Shown here: in pieces, positions 1 to 11,639 of the stretch
Layout: each line of letters begins with the position of its first letter
Numbering within the stretch: position 1 is the first letter of the stretch
DNA from: Hydractinia symbiolongicarpus
Taxonomy: Eukaryota; Cnidaria; Hydrozoa; Anthoathecata; Hydractiniidae
Assembly (NCBI RefSeq): GCF_029227915.1
Contig: NC_079887.1
Span: 20,087,650-20,151,649, forward strand
Direction of reading: 5' to 3'
Length of the DNA stretch: 64,000 nt
The notes under the pieces: generated by a model
The model's database searches: none
Seen by the model: only the letters and a program-made list of their open reading frames with translations
Told to the model about the DNA's origin: nothing
Translations under genes and position numbers: made by a program

Positions 1-1899
1 CAAGTTGACAAACTACTTTATTAAAAGGATCGACGTCTCCGTAGGCAAATATAAAATTCCTTTTCTCATATGAACAGAATTTCTTCGATAACTTTCAAAA
101 CTAAACTAAACATTCTTATGGTAACACCGACGTATCCAGAGAGGTTTTGCTACCGGTCTACCGGTATGGGATCCCAAATTCTTATCCCAAAAAAATAAAA
201 AATGCAAAGAAAAAAACTAATACGGTCTTTCCTTGTTTTACAATAGAAGTTATCTACCGTGGACACCACGGTGTAATGCTTAATTTTTAACAGGTTTAAC
301 AGGTATATATATATTTATCAGCAACAAAGACTAAAAACGAAAAATATATAAAATTATGTAATAAAATGCAAGTAATATTTGTACAAAATTTTGCTGCTTT
401 GAGTGCTGCAAAGCCATTTTCTGGCGATCTAGGGACACAAAACCCAAAATTTTCCCGTCAGCAACAACCATGGTGGTGCCTCACGGAGATACTAGCCTAA
501 GCAAAAGTTGGGTATAAGGAAATATTTTTTGGTATCTAAGGAAATATTTTCCATATAAACAGCCCTTTAGTCTAGTCAAGCCACATATATATCCCCTAAT
601 TGAGCTAACTTCTACTAAAAGTGACTGCCCTATTAGGCATTAGCTCCAGACTGACATGGCTAAAATGTTACAAATATAAAAAAAATTTTGTAGCTTTAGT
701 ATGCTTAAAAAATTTTGCGTTATGTAGCACATAAATAAAACATGGTTTTGAAGCATGTAGTTACTGTACATAAAAAAGTTTACATTCCAGTATTGCTGGA
801 CTTTTCTTATCTCTCCCTATCGCGTTATTCTAGTTATAGGCAGCTAGGCAGCTAAATATTCTTCTTTTTTCCCTCAAAAAGTACTTTAAAGCTTTACAAT
901 ACAGGTAGCTATGTGCTTTAAATAAAAGCCTAGCTAACAATCACCAAACAATAATTATATATAGCCAGCACAGCAAAGTAATATGTAAAAAATCTAGCTA
1001 GCTAGTTAATCTCGACTCACCTAAACTCGTTGGTAATATAGCCACATAACTTTGCAAGAGAGTCATCGACCGAAAATATTTTCTGTTGCTTAATCGATGG
1101 TTCTGGCCTTTTGTTGTAACGAGTAGACATAAACATTATGACATTAACGTTGTAAAGTTTTTTTCAGCGAGAAATACTTTTCCGCCATGTTTTGCACCGA
1201 CCTTTCAAAAATGATATTCACGTGACTCGCAACTATTCTATCCCCGAGTGAATTGATTGGCTAGTGATGTGAAGTTCGCATTACTCGATTGGCTATGAGT
1301 AGGAAAACGCCATGTTTTGAAAGCATGTGGCTTCGCACGGGAATCGTGAAAAATACAAAAATACTTTCGTTTTGTCCCCTGGGCCGGAATGGAAAATAGT
1401 AAAGCAACCTGATACACCCCGGGTTAAGAAAACACGGGTAATTTTTACTCTGCCAAAGAAAGACACGCTCCATTCAAAAGTGGCACTAGTCATTGCAAAC
1501 TTTTTGTTGCCAATATCTCCCGGAGTACCTCTAAGGCCCATATGACCTGTTTTTTAAACAATTTTTTTTTGCTAAATGCAGTTTTAAAACGCTATGAGGC
1601 ATGCTTTAGCACAGTTCGGCTCAGCAGTTGGTTTATCATAGTCTTCATAAGAAAAAAATATAGTGTAGAGGCAACGACCACCAGCATTATTTACGCAATT
1701 ATTCCCCACCAAAGTGGACAAAAGTCTACATTTGTATATATATGTTAGCTTTCATTTATATAAGTTAACATTTATATTTATATGGTCAAGCTTCGTGTAT
1801 ACAAAGTCAACTTTCTTGTAAATAGGTCAACTTTTGTGTTTATATGATCAAGCAATATGTATAAAGCTCAACTTTTATTTTTTAAATCAATTTTCATTT
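1..1899. other. AT-rich region without a recognised gene
   Basis: I see no coding region that I can support. Short open frames around 1261-1545 overlap on both strands and show no domain. Between about 1700 and 1890 there is a degenerate tandem pattern in which GTCAACTTT or GGTCAAG alternates with TATATATG-like words every 25-35 bases. It looks like decayed subterminal repeat sequence next to the element that begins at 1900. Confidence 0.5.
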
Positions 1900-1919
1900 C
1901 AGGGGCGGATCCAGACTTT

Positions 1920-1976
1920 TTCAAGACTTAGTCAAAATATTGCTGCGCAGCAGCAATATTTGGACTAAGTCTTGAA
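1920..1976. repeat. Near-perfect 27-bp-arm hairpin
   Basis: The 27-base arm at 1920-1946 (starting TTCAAGACTTAGTC) pairs with 1950-1976 (ending GACTAAGTCTTGAA) with one mismatch and a 3-base spacer. It lies 20 bases inside the left end of the 1900-3071 element and could form a cruciform or a stable RNA hairpin. Confidence 0.85.
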
Positions 1977-2283
1977 TTTAGCAGCAGGGGGTCCTTGGGG
2001 GCGCTGTAAGCCCCCCAGGTGGGGTATGGGGCGAAGCCCCAGAAACTTTCGCTAATTTAAGCTTTGCGGGTACAAAAATCGCCAAAAATTGTCTTCCGAT
2101 TTATTTAGTTATTAATAAAATTGACGAAAAGAAACGCTAAGCTATAAGAAAATCTCCTAAGAACATTTTTTATAAGAATAGACTCTCCGTCTTACACGTC
2201 TTATTTTAGATAAATAAAAGCACTAAAATTAACAGGGATTAACTACAATAAAGTGAGACAATTGTGAATATATTTCAATATTT

Positions 2284-2553
2284 TTAAACTCTTGCTGTTT
2301 CTGCCAATATCAGGCTTCCTTTATCTTCATACCTCGCCTCAGATGGAATGTATATATCTGCACCTGAATTCCGATGCAGACTTTTACCAACCAAGGAATA
2401 AATATCCCCAGACAACAAAAATGTCCGAGAATAAACACTTTCAAAAAGTTCTTTTTGGATTTTACGAACAGATTCAACATTATCACACTTTAAATCAGTA
2501 AGCACCCGCGCCAAAATTTCCGCAGTAGCTATGATAGTACGGAAAGAATCCAA
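2284..2553 (-). CDS. Unrecognised 89-aa ORF inside the 1900-3071 element
   Basis: An open frame starts at ATG 2553 and ends at 2284. The product is mostly polar with a helical look and contains no motif or family that I recognise. It may be a fragment of the element's own protein, or chance. No splice sites or promoter could be assigned. Confidence 0.2.
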   Translation of the reverse strand: MDSFRTIIATAEILARVLTDLKCDNVESVRKIQKELFESVYSRTFLLSGDIYSLVGKSLHRNSGADIYIPSEARYEDKGSLILAETARV

Positions 2554-3071
2554 GCCAAAAGGCGTGAGTCTTTGACTAATCCTGACGGATGGGAGTTAAA
2601 ACTATAGCCTAACAGGTTATAAGTAACCACGCAGTACGGAACCTAAATTTCCTACGCCGGCTGCGGGCCACATATTGTTGGACTACGCATAGAGTGTGAA
2701 AATTACGTCACGATTTTGACGTCACATGCCCTTTAGGTGAGATGGGGAGGGTTGCGGGCTATAGCTATTTGATTTTTGACTAACTGAGTGACTGATTAGT
2801 CAAAATGAATCAGTCAAAATCTGTAAGCTATAATTTGCAACCCTCTCAGTCTATATGGTAGCGACGTCACAACTTTGACGTCAACATCGCCATAGGCGAA
2901 ATGAAGAGGGCTGTGAACCATGGCTTTGCGCCGTAAATAAATTACATGTGATTTTTTAACGCGCTCCGTCTGTAACACCTGGATTGTCGACATTATTCGC
3001 TTGGCTAACATTTTTCGTCAAATTTATACTTAGTCACGCGACTTATCTGACAAACCCTGGATCCGCGCCTG

Positions 3072-4714
3072 GTTTAGGACGGTATTGAAGTTTGTACAAA
3101 TTTTTTTTGCATGCAACCCAGAACTAGTTCAGAGATTTTACAGGGTCCTACTCGCATCTTTTAACTGGAATCCGGTCTTTTTTGAGAGGTCCCTTGCTGG
3201 TTGTGATAGTTTATTAATACTTTCTTGTATTTATTCAGTTTAATTTTTGTAAACTTTCATTCCCAGAAAAGATTGTCTGTATCTGTATCGTCAGCCATTT
3301 TTGTTTACCATGTGATCGATACGCGAAAGAAGCCAAGCTTTGAATGCATGTTTTATTTGTGTAAATGTTAACATAAGAATTTGTGCCAGTAGATAATAAT
3401 ACAGCACGCTTAAAACTTATTGTGAATAAATGTTGAAACCTAAATTTCCCCCATGTTTCAATTGTGGATTTTTTTTTGTTTTGAACGTTTTTCGTCGTGT
3501 CCGCTTGGTTTGTTTATATTTTTCAATATTAATTGCAGTTAACTGCAGTTGAAAATGTATTGCTGTTTTCCTTTATTTTATTATTAACTGTACCTGAAAC
3601 GAGAATTGGGATCTTGGTTTTTGTTCTCAGCCCATATGGTTCACAAGCAGGCTTGTAGTGTGATTTTTAGCAATTTTAAAGATGGGTATTTTATTAAGAC
3701 AAAAAAAATAAAGGTGTTTGGCAGAATTTTTAAATTTCTGGCTTGACGACTGGATTTTTTTAAGACTTTTCAAGTTTTCGATGGTCGATCACAGGAGACA
3801 AGTCAAGAATATTTCCAGGAACCGCAGCATCAAGATTTCTTAGCTTATGTTCTAACATCAGGGTGCTGCTTAAAGCCAAAATACACAATACAATTTCCTG
3901 CATACGACATATCATACCATGTACATACATTCTAAATCATACCCAAACATGCTGCACCACTGTGTCGTATACGTCAAAAATTGCCAATCCAGCATATAGA
4001 AAAAAGAGAAAATATAAGTGAAAACTTAAGTTTTGTATAAATTGAATATTTTAAATTAAAAATGGTTTATGAAACGACTAATAAGCAAATAAATACCATG
4101 GAATAACTTTTATATATGTATATGTATATAGCTAGCTAGCTAGGTGGCCATTTCGTGAACACTTCCGGATTCCTCACACAGGTTGAAGAACTTTCGGGTT
4201 TGGGGTTAATCTAAAATTAAAAAAAGAGCTTCGAGAAGCTAGCTATAACTATTAGCTACAAGTTTTCCGGTATCTAGCTAGTTTAATAGCTGTTATTATA
4301 GTTAGTAGTTTTTGCTACTAACTATAAGTTAAAAAAATATAAAATTTACTAATGTGGTTAGTCAGCAAAATGTGGCCTAGATTAGCTATCTAGCATTGCT
4401 TTCTTCAATTTTATATGACTAAACTAGCTATCAAAAATAAAACAATTCTTACCAGATATGTCTTGGTTCTAACTACACGATTTCCAAAACATGACGTCAA
4501 GTTTTGTTGATTAGACTTCATTACATGCGACCGTGAAGCGTTTTGAATAGAAGGTTTTGACCGAAGACGTTCTAGTCCAGCCAGCTCAGGGACGTTCTTG
4601 CTATACCTGAAGAATTAACTGACACGTTAACTGACAAAAAAGCTTCATTTAAAACATTAGTCTATTGTATAGTGATCTATCACTATACCTATAGGCGCTG
4701 TAAATCCTGTAATT
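3072..4714. other. Non-coding AT-rich stretch with small hairpins and a TAGC microsatellite
   Basis: No gene is visible. A short GCTAGCTAGCTAG run lies near 4130-4142. A hairpin TATAGTTAGTAG / CTACTAACTATA lies near 4300-4328, and a short palindrome GTATAGTGATC / GATCACTATAC-like word near 4665-4690. Nothing else could be assigned. Confidence 0.5.
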
Positions 4715-5851
4715 TTTGATGACCTGGAGAAGGACACGATTTTAAAGACAGCTCTTCATACCGATGGGGGAGCTGGTGTGTCGTCTTTAGATGCAGACTA
4801 TCAGCGTTACAATCTATGGTAACGCTGATAGTCAGCTGGTTTTCGTAAATCGAATTCTAATTTCGCTAAGCTGCTGAGTACGAGATTATTTAATGACTTT
4901 AGCACTATTGCACAGCTTATGGGATGCTGATTGATATCCTTAGCGAAAAATCCAGGCGTCTGTCCTATTAGAATGGGGAAAATTCTTAGACGAATTGTAG
5001 GTAAAACTGTCATGTTTATATTGCGAGAAGACATTTTGATCTGGTAATCTACAATTTTGTTCTGGCTATAAAGCAGTTTGCGAATTTGTCGTATACGTAA
5101 CCACTGACCTATTCAGCAGAGATGAAACTCATGGCATCTTACAGATCGATGCAAACAACGCATTCGACTTTATCAACAGAAAGGTTGTTGTTCAGAATGT
5201 GCAAAAACTATATCCACAAATTGCGACATATATTCGTAACTGTTACGCAAAGCCACCCCGTCTTTTTGCAGCCGGGAAAAAGAAATTGCTTCAACTGAGG
5301 GTACTATACAGGGGGGAGATAGCATACATAGCCATATTGCAATGACCATGTATGCTATTGCCATATTACCACTTTTGAATCCTAACATCGATGAAAATCG
5401 TGCAAAGCGGATTGCATTTACAGATGATTTCTCAGGTAGTGGGACTTTGAATGATCTAACAAATTGGTGGCAAGAAATCAACACACGTGGTCCTTTTATT
5501 GGCTACTATCCTAATCCCTCGAAACGTTTTTTGATCGTCAAACCTACCTATTGTGAACAGGCAAAGCTGTTATTTGCGGATAGTGAAATTACGGTAACAG
5601 TCGAAGGAAATAAACACTCGGGTGCATTTCTTGGTGCAGACCTTGATAGAATGAATTATGTTGAGAAGGAATTAAAAGATAAAATGGAGCATATACGTGT
5701 TTTGTCCACGATTTCGAAAATGTACTCTCAATCTGCATATGCAGCTCACATCCATGGTTTACAACAAATGTGCTATAGGTTCACCAACCAAATATTACGT
5801 GCTTATTCAACTTCTGTGTTTCACTCTGTAATTTTCTACCAGAATGAGTAG
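4715..5851 (+). pseudogene. Reverse-transcriptase pseudogene (retrotransposon fragment)
   Basis: Pieces of one reverse transcriptase appear in order but in different frames. First comes a segment with KTALHTDGGAGVSSLDAD (from about 4735). A second piece contains PGVCPIRMGKILRRIVGK (about 4950-5010). The palm motif A region LQIDANNAFDFINR follows (about 5140-5180). The longest open piece (5342-5851, 169 aa) contains the catalytic box AFTDDFSGSG, where the two aspartates are retained, followed by the thumb-like GYYPNPSKRFLIVK region. The order matches a reverse transcriptase family common in cnidarian genomes. Frameshifts and stops, and an inverted duplication at about 4796-4832 (arms GACTATCAGCGTTAC / GTAACGCTGATAGTC), mean it cannot be functional. 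The exact clade is not certain. Confidence 0.8.
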
Positions 5852-7029
5852 TATTTCGAAGTCTGCGTATAAAGCAAACGACAACCTAAACTGCATCTGA
5901 CAATCGTGGTATGTTAGTAAATTTTTGCTCTCCTAGAGAGCCTAGTGACTCTGACTTGGTCGTGATCTATGCAGTACATATAGTGCTTGTTAATCGACTT
6001 TGCTGTGTTGAATACGTGCATACAGTTTAGACAGAAATTGTCTCGCCTTTGTGTTCTTAGAGTTCTCGCAGCCTAAAAACCTTGAGTCTGTGATGAGGAG
6101 TAGGCTTACCTGTTTACTGCGTGTGATTTTGTGGTCGGTTCGTCGCAGGGTACTGATGCTCCTTCTTGTGACGTACAGTACGTTCACCGCAATTTCTGGG
6201 TTATTTAGTTTCGCGAAAATCAATGGAGAGTGTATATAGAAAGTGATGTTGTTATGTTGAAGAAGAGATATAAATATATATGGCTAAAGAACACACGTGT
6301 TATAATGAAGTTAAAGATACAAAAGGTTGTTCTTCTCAAACTTGGAAATCTTTTCGATGACTAGGGGGGGACTCTAGCCCTTTCCAGTTGTAACGATTTT
6401 CAAACTTTAGTAGCTTTGTTGTTCTTTGCAGGTTTTTACCGATCTCCTCATGGCAATAACGCTCTACTTGAACCACTCTTTATCCTCGTTCATAGGGTTA
6501 ATGATAACCTTTTTCTAGAAATACAGGCAGGTAGCTCTTCGGAAGACCCTCTTGAGAGCCCACCCTATGGAAGTATACATCCATGTGCAGGATCCGTTCT
6601 AAGGGAAACCCGCTTTGTAGGAGAGCTGGATTTTCTACATGTTTCTTGATCTCCGCGAGCATCGTATCAAAACATCATCTACCTTACTACCCTGGAAAAT
6701 GGAGGTTAAGTTGCTGTCAGGCCAGCACTATTTTCTTTCTCGCCATTATCCACATAGACAAAAAAGGCTTACAAGAGCGACAAAATGGATTAAAATTTAC
6801 GATAGGAATACAAAGTGTTACCCCCCCTTTTTTAGAGAAATATGCTCTGTCAGAATATATATGAAATTAGACAAAAAGTTAAGAATATATTTTCATTTTT
6901 AAATTTTACGTGCTTTCTACAAGGTACATAAGCAAAAAAAACAAGTTTCATTTGAAACGTACCATCTAGTTGTCTGTCTGTTAGTTGAATTACGACGCTT
7001 ACACAACAACATCATATGGGCGATTTTTA
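5852..7029. other. No recognised gene
   Basis: Several short overlapping frames lie at 6416-6902, none with a recognisable domain or a convincing splice structure. The stretch may be the decayed remainder of the retroelement that starts near 4715. Nothing else is assigned. Confidence 0.4.
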
Positions 7030-7390
7030 CACCAATTTTGCGACGATTTAGTATAGGGCGAGTGAATTTAACCAAACCCCTGGGTTAACCAAAGCCATGT
7101 GAGGAAAATTCGGAAGATGGCACACTGTGTGAGCTGTTGGATGTTGCAGGTGGGAGGAGTATCGCGGATTTTTAAAGTCACGTGATCTTTTACATATACT
7201 TCATATTTTATTTTTTGAGTTCAGTCTAATACAGTCCTCTAGCGATTTAAGCGATTTTTCACGGACCCCAATTGAGTCTTTATAGCTTCAAATAAGCATT
7301 AAATAATCTAAGAGTGCCCATCTAAGTCATGAACCCTCCTGGAAATAATAGACAGGATCCCTGGATATTTCTGAAGCTAGCCGTATTATA
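7030..7390 (+). repeat. tRNA-derived SINE, body and tail, with internal insertion
   Basis: The body shows the family words GGCGAGTGAAT, GGGTTAACC, GCCATGTGAGG, GGCACACTGTGTG and GCTGTTGGATGTTGCAG. After about 120 unrelated bases it resumes with AATTGAGTCT, the AAATAAGCATTAAAT block and the tail GGAAATAATAGACAGG followed by GCTAGCC. The tRNA-like head is degenerate here. It is the same family as the copies at 11828, 24032, 36735, 41952 and 42189. Confidence 0.75.
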
Positions 7391-8224
7391 AAATATGCAC
7401 ATTTGTCTACAGTCATTCGTCTAATTTAATGCGTCCTTTGATTAGTGCTTATGACCTTTTTTTCGAAATGTTCTTTATTTGTTTTCTCTAATTTTTAGTG
7501 CGATACTCTTGTCACTAATTTTTGTTTTACCTCTAGTTTAATGCGACCAAGGCGAGTGTGAACCAGATCATTTGAGGGACATAGTTTTGTTATTTTCGTT
7601 ATATTTTTTATTTTTTGTTAGTGATCTATGATAAAAGATAAAATGTTTGTGTACAAACTAATTCTAAAAAAGGATCTTCATCATCTTTATCGTTCATGTG
7701 TTTGTTCGCGTTTTCCATACATTTATCATAAAATGCTGTAAAGAAGTAAATAACTACAACAAAAAAACAAAAAGAAATACATAAAAATAAATAAATAAAA
7801 CTGTTGTTAATTTTTTCACTCTATTTTAGTGCAGTAGTAGTAAAATTAAATCGGTCCGGGCAACCCGCCCGAGTAGTAAAATTAAATTTTCCTCTTGTTT
7901 TTAGTGCGAAATTAAATTTTTTAAACAATAATTATTTTTTCGGTCGAACTAAATTAGAGGAACGACGGTATCTATCTCTTGCATCCTTAGATCTTTTAAT
8001 TTTCAATGGGCTAAAAATATGCTTAGAATATAACAGGATGATTTTTGCACAAAGTTAAGAATCCCAATATTGTAAATAAAAAACATTCTCGGGCTATAAA
8101 CAAAGTGTGTTCACTACATTGCAGATGTTCGAATTTTGTTCGAATGTCACTAATAGATCAAGTCGAATCCGCACTCGAATCTCTTTTTAAATTGAAAGTA
8201 AACAAAACAAAGCCAGATTAAAAA
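7391..8224. other. Intergenic stretch upstream of the SMARCB1-like exon
   Basis: This is AT-rich sequence with oligo-A/T runs and no supported gene. The 60 bases before the ATG at 8225 would be the 5' untranslated region or promoter of the SMARCB1-like exon. I see no clear TATA box. Confidence 0.4.
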
Positions 8225-8814
8225 ATGGCTAAAATCATATCGCACGGTAACAAAAAGCATCCAACAGTTTATCAATTCGAGGAAAACGGTGAACAATACA
8301 TGCTTGGTAGCGAAGTAGGCAGTTACTTGGGTTATTATAAAGGACGTCTTTACAAAAAATTTCCATCGTTATGGAGAAAAGTTTTGGATTATAATGAGAG
8401 AAGAACGTTGAGCAATCTGAATGTTAAAAATCGTATTTTATCAAATATGGGAACAATGGTAGTGCGTGCATCAGAAGCATTGGAGATTCTAAATGGATGT
8501 GGAGATTTATATCGTGACAAGAACACCGAAGTAGCAGAACAAAATAACAAAAATAAGGCTGCTATTAATGCAGCGTTTTGTCGAGCAGCACCGAGTTCGT
8601 TAGGGGAAAAATTGCGTCAAAATCTGACACAGTTACCGAAGCAAAGAAAATCAGCAAAATTTCATATTCCAAAAATCAGAACAAAAATTGTACCGGTCCA
8701 TGTTGACTTTGAATCACCTGAGTCAACTGTTATGAACAGTCCTGTACGCTCATTCTCACCGCGGATAGGGACAACATGGACAGAATCAAGCAACGATGAG
8801 AGAACTTCCCACAG
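8225..8814 (+). CDS. SMARCB1-like N-terminal winged-helix exon (alternative first exon or partial paralogue)
   Basis: The ATG at 8225 (context aaaaATGG) opens 196 codons ending at a splice donor CAG|GTAAAT at 8814/8815; without splicing the frame stops at 8818. Residues about 15-60 align with the SMARCB1 winged-helix domain. They contain GEQYMLGSEVGSYLGYYKG and LYKKFPSLWRKVLDYNERR, against [18 protein letters not shown] and [19 protein letters not shown] in the regular exon at 19477, and a VVRASEALEILNG stretch parallels [12 protein letters not shown]. The winged helix is the DNA- or nucleosome-proximal N-terminal domain of SNF5 proteins. The exon ends in phase 2, exactly like the regular SMARCB1 exon 1, so splicing to the exon at 20378 would keep the frame. 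No SNF5 repeat-domain exons lie between 8815 and 19476, so it is either an alternative first exon of SMARCB1 or a truncated duplicate. The family assignment is secure; the mode of use is inferred. Confidence 0.8.
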
Positions 8815-9521
8815 GTAAATAGAACTATTAAACTTTGGTAAAACATTAAGTCACACTGGGAAATTTTTGACAGAAAGAATTTTGGAGGGTGGGAATGTGG
8901 GAAGGGGGCTTATTGAAAGAGGTGGTGTGATACATTGAATACTTCCAAGTCTACCGTTCAAAAATATTTTTATTGCTACAAAACAATAACGTGTTGGCAT
9001 TGTTTAATATATTAAAAGGAAAATTTGACAGAAAAATTAACCAAATCAGAAACTTTCCTTTCAAACAACGTATGAACGTTTTCAAATGCGACATTTGGCT
9101 GGACAAAATGGTCTTTAACATCAAGGATTAAAGTGTTGTTGCTTACATAAGAACAGTATGTAACTTCTGAAGTTGGACAAAAATTAAGAGAGTAATCAAA
9201 GGAAAAGAAACAAAAAATCAAAAGGTTACAAGGTTTTTCAAAGTAATAAAAAGATATGGTAAAGTAAAATTGTTTTTTTGAATTGGCCTAAAAATACGAC
9301 AAAATTTTGGATATATTTCTCGCTTCAGCGCAGTTACTTTTATGATGGGATGAAAACAAAAAACCAATATCTATCAGATATCAACTTTGTGTGACTTATA
9401 CATTAATTGCTTTTTGGTCCACAAAACTTAATATTTTGAACAGCATGCATTCCCAGTTTAACTAAAATCCAGTGTAACACTTTTTGTAGGTGTAAGTCAT
9501 TCACGTCAAATTATGAAAGTA
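8815..9521. other. Non-coding stretch after the SMARCB1-like exon
   Basis: No SNF5-domain exon or other coding region could be found here. If the donor at 8815 is used, this is intron. Sequence is AT-rich and unremarkable. Confidence 0.4.
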
Positions 9522-10150
9522 CGGGCGACGCTCGTTATCTCGACCTTCCACGGGACTGGTGAAAAAGGTCGAGATAACGAAAGTTCGAGATACTGGATAG
9601 TTGAGATAAGGAACGTCGATCGTGAAAAAGATCGAGATAAGGAAAGTTTGTCAATATCATGCTCACATTAGAAAAATTATTTAAATTTTTAAACCTGGTC
9701 AGGGATGGACTATTATTTAGAAGAATCAATTATTATTATTCTCATGCTATATGTATTAATTCATTTAAAAAAAATTCAAATTGCTACTTTGCTTTTTAGC
9801 AGATATTCTGTCGTTATTTACAAAGGATTCTACACGCTGTAATAAAGAGCGCATGTCGTTGCCGTTAAAAAGGGATAAAGTTCTTATTGTTTCTATGGCA
9901 GCATCAGCCTCGATTTTCAATTACTTTTCAATTAAAAAAAAAATACAGAAAAGGTCGAGATAACGTGATGAAATGTATTCAAGGGACCGTAAAAATAGGT
10001 CGAGATAAGGAATGTTCGTGATAACGAGTAGTCGAGATATTGGAAGTGTTTTAGCCTACGGGAGGTTGAAATGCCGAAGGGACCGAAAAAAATTGGTCGA
10101 GATACGGAAAAATCGAGATAACGGATAGTCGAGATAACGAGCGACGACTG
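9522..10150. mobile_element. pogo/Tigger-like MITE flanked by TA
   Basis: The left end CGGGCGACGCTCGTTATCTC and the right end (reverse complement CAGTCGTCGCTCGTTATCTC) are inverted repeats, and each is bounded by a TA dinucleotide (9520-9521 and 10151-10152). This fits the TA duplication of Tc1/mariner/pogo elements, whose pogo branch often begins CAGT. The interior holds many copies of GGTCGAGATAA(C/G)G near both ends, in both orientations. No transposase is present, so the element is non-autonomous. Confidence 0.8.
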
Positions 10151-10853
10151 TATTATCAAAGCAGACAGTCAAAAAATGGGCACTTAACAAGACGGACAAC
10201 TTTTTGCATTAAAAAAAATTTCTCACTATAAACGCTCCCTATTAAGCGAACATAACGGTACACGACGAAAAAATATTCAATCATACTTTTTATTTTTTTT
10301 TATTTCAGACAATTTCACAACCTTTTTTTACGTTTTCAAAATTTTTTTTTAGCTTTTATAGCACCAATAAAACAGTCGTCGATAAAAGAATACTTTGTAA
10401 ATCTTTCGTAGTCTATTTTTTTGTTAGAAATAATGCTTTACGCCCATGTACATAATCTTTTAATTACAATCCTCGCAAAGTAAAGCTTGAAAAACTTTTT
10501 TTGGTCAATATTCTACCTAAAGCTATATCTTTATAAACTAAAACTATAAACCAAATTTCTATAAAGCAGACATCTCTAAAAGCGTCTACACTAATGGTAT
10601 TCGCTTTAGAAAGATTCCACTGTAGTGCTTTTTTTTACTACCTGTCCGCAATTTTTGTTACGTTTTCTAAATTTACACGAAAAACCGACGCCAAATTTTC
10701 GCGAGTTAAAGCAAAATGTGTTCTGATATTGAGAAAGTTAACTCATTTTCTATCATTTTTAAATTTCCATTGCTCCAATTGTTCTCGATTTTAGCTTACC
10801 CTAAGCTATTTATCGCGTCATCGCACATCTCCAGTCATAAGTCCCTAACATTT
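10151..10853. other. No recognised gene
   Basis: AT-rich sequence with long T and A runs. Frames at 10594-10940 have no recognisable domain. Confidence 0.4.
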
Positions 10854-10983
10854 CAACCTCGATCCCAGGACAAGTTGTCTCTTTTTGAATATCGGACGGC
10901 GAGACGAACATGGAACCTTTTTCGTCAGACCTATCAATAAGCGCAGCGCCGATGAGAGACAAAAAGCCCTGGGAACGAGGTTG
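10854..10983. mobile_element. Small MITE, CAACCTCG family, with 10-bp target duplication
   Basis: The ends CAACCTCGATCCCAGGAC and (reverse complement) CAACCTCGTTCCCAGGGC are inverted repeats 130 bases apart. They are flanked by a perfect 10-bp direct repeat CCTAACATTT (10844-10853 and 10984-10993). A 9-10 bp duplication fits a Mutator-like mode of insertion. Related copies lie at 33585, 40056 and 40773. Confidence 0.85.
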
Positions 10984-11180
10984 CCTAACATTTATCATTT
11001 CGATATCTATTATATCTAAGAAATAAATTAATTTTTTTAAAATGTTGATTACAAATGACAGAATAAAAACATGTATATGTTTGGAAAAATGATAGTTTGG
11101 CCTGTTGAACTACCGCAATCTTGCCCAATCTTGCTACCGTGAGGTAAATGAAGATGTAGGTGCTATGCGAGTCAAAGATC

Positions 11181-11426
11181 TCAGGGACGGTAATAAATCG
11201 GCGCGCCATTAAGTTCTTGGTTTCGGAAATACTCAGCAGGGTAATTCGGATTTGAAAATCGGTTTCTATAACAAAGACCAAATGGACTAGGCTTTGTTCC
11301 GTCTCTTTCATTCCTCCAAATTTTAACTAATCTTTCCAAGTTACGTCTATTCCAATTATCCATTTTTTTCGATTCCATTGGAATTAAACTCTTTTGATAA
11401 ATCTCAAAAGCTCTTTCCAAACACAT
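11181..11426 (-). CDS. Unrecognised 81-aa ORF, possibly an exon
   Basis: The frame runs from 11426 to 11181 on the minus strand. Its composition is protein-like, with clustered W, N, R, P and Y residues, for example KMDNWNRRNLERLVKIWRNE and RFSNPNYPAEYFRNQEL. I do not recognise the family. It could be an exon of an unidentified gene or a transposon fragment. No clear partner exon was found. Confidence 0.3.
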   Translation of the reverse strand: MCLERAFEIYQKSLIPMESKKMDNWNRRNLERLVKIWRNERDGTKPSPFGLCYRNRFSNPNYPAEYFRNQELNGAPIYYRP

Positions 11427-11639
11427 GAAGAGATACAGTGGCTAGCTTAAAATTGTATGCTTTTTAAGATTTGGAGGATTTCCTTGTGTTTGTCAGTTTA
11501 AAGAACAGATTAATAGATGAATTTTTTGTTTACATTTTCAGTTATAAGCTCTTTCAGCTCCTATATTTATGCGACAGGAAAAAAGAATTTACGACACCAC
11601 ACTAGGTAAAGCAAAGTTATTTTCAGTCTATTTCATCAT

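Larger units (their letters stand above)
1900..3071. mobile_element. DNA transposon with CAGGGGCGGATCCAG ends (hAT-like, non-autonomous)
   Basis: The left end reads CAGGGGCGGATCCAG and the right end reads CTGGATCCGCGCCTG, its near-perfect reverse complement, about 1.17 kb apart. Ends of this type (CAGGGGCGGATCCAG) recur in many animal hAT-like elements. I see no clear target-site duplication. The interior has a long hairpin (1920-1976), a GC-rich block near 1985-2045 and two stretches near 2700-2920 with repeated GACGTCA words in inverted arrangement. No transposase is recognisable, so the element would depend on enzyme made elsewhere. Confidence 0.6.
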
